Of a stretch of DNA of 64,000 nt, positions 13,260-25,266 are shown piece by piece. Made by a program: the position numbers and the translations under genes. Location of the stretch: positions 50,222,912 to 50,286,911 of the forward strand of contig NC_091300.1 in assembly GCF_038502225.1 (NCBI RefSeq), given 5' to 3'. The notes below the pieces were generated by a model that saw only the letters and a program-made list of their open reading frames with translations, did not search any database and had not been told where the DNA came from. How positions within the stretch are numbered: the stretch's first letter is position 1; each line of letters starts with the position of its first letter. The stretch is from Cherax quadricarinatus. Lineage: Eukaryota; Arthropoda; Malacostraca; Decapoda; Parastacidae.

Positions 13260-16200
13260 CGTCAGTCTGTCTTAATAACTCTTACCTCCCCCGTCAGTCT
13301 GTCTTAATAACTCTTACCTCCCCCTCAGTCTGTCTTAATAACTCTTACCTCCCCCTCAGTCTGTCTTAATAACTCTTACCTCCCCCTCAGTCTGTCTTAA
13401 TAACTCTTACCTCCCCCGTCAGTCTGTCTTAATAACTCTTACCTCCCCCGTCAGTCTGTCTTAATAACTCTTACCTCCCCCGTCAGTCTGTCTTAATAAC
13501 TCTTACCTCCCCCGTCAGTCTGTCTTAATAACTCTTACCTTCCCCCCTCGGTCTGTATTAATAACTCTTACCTCCCCCGTCAGTCTGTCTTAATAACTCT
13601 TACCTCCCCCGTCAGTCTGTATTAATAACTCTTACCTCCCCCGTCAGTCTGTATTAATAACTCTTACCTCCCCAGTCAGTCTGTATTAATAACTCTTACC
13701 TCCCCCGTCAGTCTGTATTAATAACTCTTACCTCCACCGTCAGTCTGTATTAATAACTCTTAGTCAGTGTATTAATAACTCTTACCTCCCCCGTCAGTCT
13801 GTCTTAATAACTCTTACCTCCCCCAGTCTGTATTAATAACTCTTACCTCCCCCTCAGTCTGTATTAATAACTCTTACCTCCCCCTCAGTCTGTATTAATA
13901 ACTCTTACCTCCCCCGTCAGTCTGTCTTAATAACTCTTACCTCCCCCGTCAGTCTGTCTTAATAACTCTTACCTCCCCTTACCTCCCCGTCAGTCTGTCT
14001 TAATAACTCTTAACTCCCCCTCAGTCTGTATTAATAACTCTTACCTCCCCCTCAGTCTGTATTAATAACTCTTACCTCCCTCGTCAGTCTGTATTAATAA
14101 CTCATACCTCCCCCTCAGTCTGTCTTAATAACTCTTACCTCCCCCTCAGTCTGTCTTAATAACTCTTACCTCCCCCGTCAGTCTGTCTTAATAACTCTTA
14201 CCTCCCCCGTCAGTCTGTCTTAATAACTCTTACCTCCCCCGTCAGTCTGTATTAATAACTCTTACCTCCCCCTCAGTCTGTCTTAATAACTCTTACCTCC
14301 CCCTCAGTCTGTCTTAATAACTCTTACCTCCCCCGTCAGTCTGTATTAATAACTCTTACCTCCCCCGTCAGTCTGTATTAATAACTCTTACCTCCCCTAT
14401 CAGTCTGTATTAATAACTCTTACCTCCCCCGTCAGTCTGTGTTAATAACCCTTACCTCCCCTATCAGTCTGTATTAATAACTATTACCTCCCCCGTCAGT
14501 CTGTATTAATAACTCTTACCTCCCCCTCGGTCTGTATTAATAACTCTTACCTCCCCCGTCAGTCTGTATTAATAACTCTTACCTCCCCCGTCAGTCTGTA
14601 TTAATAACTCTTACCTCCCTCTGTCTGTATTAATAACTCTTACCTCCCCCGTTAGTCTGTATTAATAACTCTTACCTCCCCCGTCAGTCTGTATTAATAA
14701 CTCTTACCTCCCCCGTCAGTCTGTATTAAAAACTCTTGCCTCCCCCGTCAGTCTGTATTAATAACTCTTACCGCCCCCTCGGTCTGTATTAATAACTCTT
14801 ACCTCTCCCGTAAGTCTATATTAATAACACTTACCTCCCCCGTCAGTCCGTATTAATAACTCTTACCTCCCCGTCAGTCTGTATTATTAACTCTTACCTC
14901 CCCCTCGGTCTGTATTAATAACTCTTACTTCCCCCGTCAGTCTGTATTAATAACTCTTACCTCCCCCGTCAGTCTGTATTATTAACTCTTACCTCCCCCT
15001 CGGTCTGTATTAATAACTCTTACTTCCCCCGTCAGTCTGTATTAATAACTCTTACCTCCCCCGTCAGTCTGTATTAATAACTCTTACCTCCCCCGTCAGT
15101 CTGTATTAATAACTCTTACCTCCCCCGTCAGTCTGTATTAATAACTCTTACTTCCCCCTCGGTCTGTATTAATAACTCTTACCTCTCCCGTCAGTCTGTA
15201 TTAATAACTCTTACCTCCCCCGTCAGTCTGTATTAATAACTCTTACCTCCCCCGTCAGTCTGTATTAATAACTCTTACCTCCCCCGTCAGTCTGTATTAA
15301 TAACTCTTACCTCCCCAGTCAGTCTGTATAAATAACTCTTACCTTCCCCGTCAGTCTGTATTAATACCTCTTACCTCCCCCGTCAGTCTGTATTAATAAC
15401 TCTTACCTCCCCCGTCAGTCTGTATTAATAACTCTTATCTCCCCCGTCAGTCTGTATAAATAACTCTTACCTCCCCGTCAGTCTGTATTAATAACTCTTA
15501 CCTCCCCCGTCAGTCTGTATTAATAACTCTTACCTCCCCCGACAGTCTGTATTAATAACTTACCTCCCCCGTCAGTCAGTATTAATAACTCTTACCTCCC
15601 CCGTCAGTCTGTATTAATAACTCTTAACTCCCTCAGTCTGTATTAATAACTCTTACCTCCCCCGTCAGTCTGTATTAATAACTCTTACCACCCCCGTCAG
15701 CCTGTATTAATAACTCTTACCTCCCCGTCAGTCTGTATTAATAACTCTTACCTCCCCGTCAGTCTGTATTAATAACTCTTACCTTCCTCAGTCTGTATTA
15801 ATAACTCTTACCTCCCCCGTCAGTCTGTATTAATAACTCTTACCTCCCTCGTCAGTCCGTATTAATAACTCTTACTTCCTCCGTCAGTCTGTATTAATAA
15901 CTCTTACCTCACCCGTCAGTCTGTCTTAATAACTCTTACCTCCCCCGTCAGTCTGTATTAATAACTCTTACCTCCCCCGTCAGTCTGTATTAAAAACTCT
16001 TACCTCCCCCGTCAGTCTGTATTAATAACTCTTACCTCCCCCGTCAGTCTGTATTAATAACTCTTACCTCCCCCGTCAGTCTGTATTAATAACTCTTACC
16101 TCCCCCGTCAGTCTGTATTAATAACTCTTACCTCCCCCGTCAGTCTGTATTAATAACTCTTACCTCCCCATCGGTCTGTATTAATAACTCTTACCTCCCC

Positions 16201-19200
16201 CGTCAGTCTGTATTAATAACTCTTACCTCCCCCGTCAGTCTGTATTAATAACTCTTACCTCCCCCGTCAGTCTGTATTAATAACTCTTACCTCCCCCTCG
16301 GTCTGTATTAATAACTCTTACCTCCCCCGTCAGTCTGTATTAATAACTCTTACCTCCCCCGTCAGTCTGTATTAATAACTCTTACCTCCCTCTGTCTGTA
16401 TTAATAACTCTTACCTCCCCCGTCAGTCTGTATTAATAACTCTTACCTCACCCGTGAGTCTTTATTAATAACTCTTACCTCCCCCGTCAGTCTGTAATAA
16501 TAACTCTTGCCTCCCCCGTCAGTCTGTATTAATAACTCTTACCGCCCCCTCGGTCTGTATTAATAACTCTTACCTCTCCCGTAAGTCTATATTAATAACA
16601 CTTACCTCCCCCGTCAGTCCGTATTAATAACTCTTACCTCCCCGTCAGTCTGTATTATTAACTCTTACCTCCCCCTCGGTCTGTATTAATAACTCTTACT
16701 TCCCCCGTCAGTCTGTATTAATAACTCTTACCTCCCCCGTCAGTCTGTATTATTAACTCTTACCTCCCCCGTCAGTCTGTATTAATAACTCTTACCTTCC
16801 CCGTCAGTCTGTATTAATAACTCTTACTTCCCCCTCGGTCTGTATTAATAACTCTTACCTCTCCCGTCAGTCTGTATTAATAACTCTTACATCCCCCTCG
16901 GTCTGTATTAATAACTCTTACCTCCTCCGTCAGTCTGTATTATAAACTCTTACCTCCCCCTCGGTCTGTATTAATAACTCTTACCTACCACGTCAGTCTG
17001 CATTAAAAACTCTTACCTCCCCCGTCAGTCTGTATTAATAACTCTTACCTCTACCATCAGTCTGTATTAATAACTCTTACCTCCCCCTCGGTCTGTATTA
17101 ATTACTCTTACCTCCCCCGTCAGCCTGTATTAATAACTCTTACCTCCCCCTCGGTCTGTATTAATAACTCTTACCTCCCCCGTCAATCTGTATTAATAAC
17201 TCTTACCTCCCCCTCGGTCTGTATTAATAACTCTTACTTCCACCGTCAGTCTGTATTAATAACTCTTACCTCCCCCTCGGTCTGTATTAATAACTCTTAC
17301 CTCCCCTCAGTCTGTATTAGTAACTCTTACCTCCCCCTCGGTCTGTATTAATAATTCTTACCTCCCCCTCGGTCTGTATTAATAACTCTTACCTCCTCCG
17401 TCAGTCTGTATTAATAACTCTTACCTCCCCCTCGGTCTGTATTAATAACTCTTACCTCCCCTCAGTCTGTATTAGTAACTCTTACCTCCCCCTCGGTCTG
17501 TATTAATAATTCTTACCTCCCCCTCGGTCTGTATTAATAACTCTTACCTCCTCCGTCAGTCTGTATTAATAACTCTTACCTCCCCCTCGGTCTGTATTAA
17601 TAACTCTTACCTCCCCCGTCAGTCTGTATTAATAACTCTTACCTCCCCCTCGGTCTGTACTAATAACTCTTACCTCCTCCGTCAGTCTGTATTAATAACT
17701 CTTACCTCCCCCTCGGTCTGTATTAATAACTCTTACCTCCCCTCAGTCTGTATTAGTAACTCTTACCTCCCCATCTGTCTGTATTAATAATTCTTACCTC
17801 CCCCTCGGTCTGTATTAATAACTCTTACCTCCTCCGTCAGTCTGTATTAATAACTCTTACCTCCCCCTCGGTCTGTATTAATAACTCTTACCTCCCCCGT
17901 CAGTCTGTATTAATAACTCTTACCTCCCCCTCGGTCTGTACTAATAACTCTTACCTCCTCCGTCAGTCTGTATTAATAACTCTTACCTCCCCCTCGGTCT
18001 GTATTAATAACTCTTACCTCCCCCGTCAGTCTGTATTAATAACTCTTACCTCCCCCGTCAGTCTGTATTAATAACTCTTACCTCCCCCGTCAGTCTGTAT
18101 TAATAACTCTTACCTACCCCGTCAGTCTGTATTAATAACTCTTACCTCCCCCGTCAGTCTGTATTAATAACTCTTACCTCCCCCGTCAGTCTGTATTAAT
18201 AACTCTTACCTCCCCCGTCAGTCTGTATTAATAACTCTTACCTCCCCCGTCAGTCTGTATTAATAACTCTTACCTCCCCAGTCAGTCTGTATAAATAACT
18301 CTTACCTTCCCCGTCAGTCTGTATTAATACCTCTTACCTCCCCCGTCAGTCTGTATTAATAACTCTTACCTCCCCCGTCAGTCTGTATTAATAACTCTTA
18401 TCTCCCCCGTCAGTCTGTATAAATAACTCTTACCTCCCCGTCAGTCTGTATTAATAACTCTTACCTCCCCAGTCAGTCTGTATTAATAACTCTTACCTCC
18501 CCCGACAGTCTGTATTAATAACTTACCTCCCCCGTCAGTCAGTATTAATAACTCTTACCTCCCCCGTCAGTCTGTATTAATAACTCTTACCTCCCTCAGT
18601 CTGTATTAATAACTCTTACCTCCCCCGTCAGTCTGTATTAATAACTCTTACCACCCCCGTCAGCCTGTATTAATAACTCTTACCTCCCCGTCAGTCTGTA
18701 TTAATAACTCTTACCTCCCCGTCAGTCTGTATTAATAACTCTTACCTTCCTCAGTCTGTATTAATAACTCTTACCTCCCCCGTCAGTCTGTATTAATAAC
18801 TCTTACCTCCCTCGTCAGTCCGTATTAATAACTCTTACTTCCTCCGTCAGTCTGTATTAATAACTCTTACGTCACCCGTCAGTCTGTCTTAATAACTCTT
18901 ACCTCCCCCGTCAGTCTGTATTAATAACTCTTACCTCCCCCGTCAGTCTGTATTAAAAACTCTTACCTCCCCCGTCAGTCTGTATTAATAACTCTTACCT
19001 CCCCCGTCAGTCTGTATTAATAACTCTTACCTCCCCCGTCAGTCTGTATTAATAACTCTTACCTCCCCCGTCAGTCTGTATTAATAACTCTTACCTCCCC
19101 CGTCAGTCTGTATTAATAACTCTTACCTCCCCATCGGTCTGTATTAATAACTCTTACCTCCCCCGTCAGTCTGTATTAATAACTCTTACCTCCCCCGTCA

Positions 19201-22200
19201 GTCTGTATTAATAACTCTTACCTCCCCCGTCAGTCTGTATTAATAACTCTTACCTCCCCCTCTGTCTGTATTAATAACTCTTACCTCCCCCGTCAGTCTG
19301 TATTAATAACTCTTACCTCCCCCGTCAGTCTGTATTAATAACTCTTACCTCCCTCTGTCTGTATTAATAACTCTTACCTCCCCCGTCAGTCTGTATTAAT
19401 AACTCTTACCTCCCCCGTCAGTCTGTATTAATAACTCTTGCCTCCCCCGTCAGTCTGTATTAATAACTCTTACCGCCCCCTCGGTCTGTATTAATAACTC
19501 TTACCTCTCCCGTAAGTCTATATTAATAACACTTACCTCCCCCGTCAGTCCGTATTAATAACTCTTACCTCCCCGTCAGTCTGTATTATTAACTCTTACC
19601 TCCCCCTCGGTCTGTATTAATAACTCTTACTTCCCCCGTCAGTCTGTATTAATAACTCTTACCTCCCCCGTCAGTCTGTATTATTAACTCTTACCTCCCC
19701 CTCGGTCTGTATTAATAACTCTTACTTCCCCCGTCAGTCTGTATTAATAACTCTTACCTCCCCCGTCAGTCTGTATTAATAACTCTTACCTCCCCCGTCA
19801 GTCTGTATTAATAACTCTTACCTCCCCCGTCAGTCTGTATTAATAACTCTTACTTCCCCCTCGGTCTGTATTAATAACTCTTACCTCTCCCGTCAGTCTG
19901 TATTAATAACTCTTACCTCCCCCGTCAGTCTGTATTAATAACTCTTACCTCCCCCGTCAGTCTGTATTAATAACTCTTACCTCCCCCGTCAGTCTGTATT
20001 AATAACTCTTACCTCCCCAGTCAGTCTGTATAAATAACTCTTACCTTCCCCGTCAGTCTGTATTAATACCTCTTACCTCCCCCGTCAGTCTGTATTAATA
20101 ACTCTTACCTCCCCCGTCAGTCTGTATTAATAACTCTTATCTCCCCCGTCAGTCTGTATAAATAACTCTTACCTCCCCGTCAGTCTGTATTAATAACTCT
20201 TACCTCCCCCGTCAGTCTGTATTAATAACTCTTACCTCCCCCGACAGTCTGTATTAATAACTTACCTCCCCCGTCAGTCAGTATTAATAACTCTTACCTC
20301 CCCCGTCAGTCTGTATTAATAACTCTTACCTCCCTCAGTCTGTATTAATAACTCTTACCTCCCCCGTCAGTCTGTATTAATAACTCTTACCAACCCCGTC
20401 AGCCTGTATTAATAACTCTTACCTCCCCGTCAGTCTGTATTAATAACTCTTACCTCCCCGTCAGTCTGTATTAATAACTCTTACCTTCCTCAGTCTGTAT
20501 TAATAACTCTTACCTCCCCCGTCAGTCTGTATTAATAACTCTTACCTCCCTCGTCAGTCCGTATTAATAACTCTTACTTCCTCCGTCAGTCTGTATTAAT
20601 AACTCTTACCTCACCCGTCAGTCTGTCTTAATAACTCTTACCTCCCCCGTCAGTCTGTATTAATAACTCTTACCTCCCCCGTCAGTCTGTATTAAAAACT
20701 CTTACCTCCCCCGTCAGTCTGTATTAATAACTCTTACCTCCCCCGTCAGTCTGTATTAATAACTCTTACCTCCCCCGTCAGTCTGTATTAATAACTCTTA
20801 CCTCCCCCGTCAGTCTGTATTAATAACTCTTACCTCCCCCGTCAGTCTGTATTAATAACTCTTACCTCCCCATCGGTCTGTATTAATAACTCTTACCTCC
20901 CCCGTCAGTCTGTATTAATAACTCTTACCTCCCCCGTCAGTCTGTATTAATAACTCTTACCTCCCCCGTCAGTCTGTATTAATAACTCTTACCTCCCCCT
21001 CGGTCTGTATTAATAACTCTTACCTCCCCCGTCAGTCTGTATTAATAACTCTTACCTCCCCCGTCAGTCTGTATTAATAACTCTTACCTCCCTCTGTCTG
21101 TATTAATAACTCTTACCTCCCCCGTCAGTCTGTATTAATAACTCTTACCTCCCCCGTCAGTCTGTATTAATAACTCTTACCTCCCCCGTCAGTCTGTATT
21201 AATAACTCTTGCCTCCCCCGTCAGTCTGTATTAATAACTCTTACCGCCCCCTCGGTCTGTATTAATAACTCTTACCTCTCCCGTAAGTCTATATTAATAA
21301 CACTTACCTCCCCCGTCAGTCCGTATTAATAACTCTTACCTCCCCCTCGGTCTGTATTAATAACTCTTACCTCCCCCGTCAATCTGTATTAATAACTCTT
21401 ACCTCCCCCTCGGTCTGTATTAATAACTCTTACTTCCACCGTCAGTCTGTATTAATAACTCTTACCTCCCCCTCGGTCTGTATTAATAACTCTTACCTCC
21501 CCTCAGTCTGTATTAGTAACTCTTACCTCCCCCTCGGTCTGTATTAATAATTCTTACCTCCCCCTCGGTCTGTATTAATAACTCTTACCTCCTCCGTCAG
21601 TCTGTATTAATAACTCTTACCTCCCCCTCGGTCTGTATTAATAACTCTTACCTCCCCCGTCAGTCTGTATTAATAACTCTTACCTCCCCCTCGGTCTGTA
21701 CTAATAACTCTTACCTCCTCCGTCAGTCTGTATTAATAACTCTTACCTCCCCCTCGGTCTGTATTAATAACTCTTACTTCCCCCGTCAGTCTGTATTAAT
21801 TACTCTTACCTCCCCCTCGGTCTGTATTAATAACTCTTACCTCCCCCGTCAGTCTGTATTAATAACTCTTACCTCCCCCGTCAGTCTGTATTATTAACTC
21901 TTACCTCCCCCGTCAGTCTGTATTAATAACTCTTACCTCCCCCGTCAGTCTGTACTAATAACTCTTACCTCCCCCGTCAGTCTGTATTAATAACTCTTAC
22001 CTCCCCCGTCAGTCTGTATTAATAACTCTTACCACCCCCGTCAGCCTGTATTAATAACTCTTACCTCCCCGTCAGTCTGTATTAATAACTCTTACCTCCC
22101 CGTCAGTCTGTATTAATAACTCTTACCTTCCTCAGTCTGTATTAATAACTCTTACCTCCTCCGTCAGTCTGTATTAGTAACTCTTACCTCCCTCGTCAGT

Positions 22201-25200
22201 CCGTATTAATAACTCTTACTTCCCCCGTCAGTCTGTATTAATAACTCTTACCTCACCCGTCAGTCTGTCTTAATAACTCTTACCTCCCCCGTCAGTCTGT
22301 ATTAATAACTCTTACCTCCCCTATCAGTCTGTATTAATAACTCTTACCTCCCCCGTCAGTCTGTATTAATAACTCTTACCTCCCCCGTCAGTCTGTATTA
22401 ATAACTCTTACCTCCCCCGTCAGTCTGTATTAATAACTCTTACCTCCCCCGTCAGTCTGCATTAATAACTCTTACCTCCCCCGTCAGTCTGTATTAATAA
22501 CTCTTACCTCCCCATCGGTCTGTATTAATAACTCTTACCTCCCCCGTCAGTCTGTATTAATAACTCTTACCTCCCCCGTCAGTCTGTATTAATAACTCTT
22601 ACCTTCCCCGTCAGTCTGTATTAATAACTCTTACCTCCCCCGTCAGTCTGTATTAATAACTCTTACCTCCCCCGTCAGTCTGTATTAATAACTCTTGCCT
22701 CCCCCGTCAGTCTGTATTAATAACTCTTACCTCTCCCGTAAGTCTGTATGAATAACACTTACCTCCCCCGTCAGTCCGTATTAATAACTCTTACCTCCCC
22801 CGTCAGTCTGTATTATTAACTCTTACCTCCCCCTCGGTCTGTATTAATAACTCTTACTTCCCCCGTCAGTCTGTATTAATAACTCTTACCTCCCCCGTCA
22901 GTCTGTATTAATAACTCTTACCTCCCCCGTCAGTCTGTATTAATAACTCTTACCTCCCCCGTCAGTCTGTATTAATAACTCTTACTTCCCCCTCGGTCTG
23001 TATTAATAACTCTTACCTCTCCCGTCAGTCTGTATTAATAACTCTTACCTCCCCCTCGGTCTGTATTAATAACTCTTACCTCCCCCGTCAGTCTGTATTA
23101 TAAACTCTTACCTCCCCCTCGGTCTGTATTAATAACTCTTACCTACCACGTCAGTCTGCATTAATAACTCTTACCTCCCCCGTCAATCTGTATTAATAAC
23201 TCTTACCTCTACCATCAGTCTGTATTAATAACTCTTACCTCCCCCTCGGTCAGTATTAATTACTCTTACCTCCCCCGTCAGCCTGTATTAATAACTCTTA
23301 CCTCCCCCTCGGTCTGTATTAATAACTCTTGCCTCCCCCGTCAATCTGTATTAATAACTCTTACCTCCCCCTCGGTCTGTATTAATAACTCTTACTTCCA
23401 CCGTCAGTCTGTATTAATAACTCTTACCTACCCCTCGGTCTGCATTAATAACTCTTACCTACCCGTCAGTCTGTATTAGTAATTCTTACCTCCCCCTCGG
23501 TCTGTATTAATAACTCTTACCTCCCCCTCGGTCTGTATTAATAACTCTTGCCTCCTCCGTCAGTCTGTATTAATAACTCTTACCTCCCCCTCGGTCTGTA
23601 TTAATAACTCTTACCTCCCCCGTCAGTCTGTATTAATAACTCTTACCTCCCCCTCGGTCTGTATTAATAACACTTGCCTCCCCCGTCAATCTGTATTAAT
23701 AACTCTTACCTCCCCCTCGGTCTGTATTAATAACTCTTACTTCCACCGTCAGTCTGTATTAATAACTCTTACCTACCCCTCGGTCTGCATTAATAACTCT
23801 TACCTACCCGTCAGTCTGTATTAGTAATTCTTACCTCCCCCTCGGTCTGTATTAATAACTCTTACCTCCCCCTCGGTCTGTATTAATAACTCTTGCCTCC
23901 TCCGTCAGTCTGTATTAATAACTCTTACCTCCCCCTCGGTCTGTATTAATAACTCTTACCTCCCCCGTCAGTCTGTATTAATAACTCTTACCTCCCCCTC
24001 GGTCTGTATTAATAACTCTTACCTCCTCCATCAGTCTGTATTAATAACTCTTACCTCCCCCTCGGTCTGTATTAATAACTCTTACCTCCCCCGTCAGTCT
24101 GTATTAATAACTCTTACATCCCCCTCGGTCTGTATTAATAACTCTTACCTCCTCCGTCAGTCTGTATTAATAACTCTTACATCCCCCTCGGTCTGTATTA
24201 ATAACTCTTACTTCCCCCGTCAGTCTGTATTAATTACTCTTACCTCCCCCTCGGTCTGTATTAATAACTCTTACCTACCCCGTCAGTCTGTATTAATAAC
24301 TCTTACCTCCCCCGTCAGTCTGTAATAATAACTCTTACCTCCCCCGTCAGTCTGTACTAATAACTCTTACCTCCCCCGTCAGTCTGTATTAATAACTCTT
24401 ACCTCCCCCGTCAGTCTGTATTATTAACTCATTCCTCCCCCGTCAGTCTGTATTAATAACTCTTACCTCCCCCGTCAGTCTGTACTAATAACTCTTACCT
24501 CCCCCGTCAGTCTGTATTAATAACTCTTACCTCCCCTGTCAGTCTGTACTAATAACTCTTACCTCCCTCGTCAGTCTGTACTAATAACTCTTACCTCCCC
24601 CGTCAGTCTGTATTAATAACTCCTACCTCCCCCGTCAGTCTGTATTATTGACTCTTACCTCCCCCGTCAGTCTGTACTAATAACTCTTACCTCCCCCGTC
24701 AGTCTGTATTAATAACTCCTACCTCCCCATCGGTCTGTATTAATAACTCTTACCTCCCCCGTCAGTCTGTACTAATAACTCTTACCTCCCCCGTCAGTCT
24801 GTATTAATAACTCTTACCTCCCCCGTCAGTCTGTACTAATAACTCTTACCTCCCCCGTCAGTCTGTATTAATAACTCTTACCTCCCCATCGGTCTGTAAT
24901 AATAACTCTTACCTCCCCCGTCAGTCTGTATTAATAACTCTTACCTCCCCCTCGGTCTGTATTAATAACTCTTACCTCCCCCGTCAGTCTGGATATTAAC
25001 TCTTACCTCCCCCTTCAGTCTGTACTAATAACACTTACCTCCCCCGTCAGTCTGTATTAATAACTCTTACCTCCCCATCGGTCTGTAATAATAACTCTTA
25101 CCTCCCCCGTCAGTCTGTATTAATAACTCTTACCTCCCCCGTCAGTCTGTATTAATAACTCTTATCTCCCTCGTCAGTCTGTATTAATAACTCTTACCTC

Positions 25201-25266
25201 CCCGTCAGTCTGTTTTAATAACTCTTACCTCCCCCGTCAGTCTGTATTAATAACTTTTACGTCCCC
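13260..25266. repeat. Satellite domain B: mixed 32-bp GTCAG and 31-bp CTCGG units
   Basis: Same satellite, but most units carry TGTATTAATAAC in place of TGTCTTAATAAC. They end either CCCCCGTCAG (32 bp, one G inserted) or CCCCCTCGG (31 bp). The domain is more diverged than domain A and contains higher-order copies. The rare ACCGCCCC unit recurs at 14,771, 16,542, 19,473 and 21,244, and the CCCCAGTCAG/TATAAATAAC pair at 15,313, 18,276 and 20,015. A 345-bp block starting at 23,331 is repeated in tandem at 23,676. No gene is seen. Confidence 0.95.

Noticed and set aside
1..25266. G-quadruplex or i-motif array from the G5/C5 run in each unit
   Set aside because: Only one run of five per 31 bp, so loops would exceed 20 bases; below the usual criteria.
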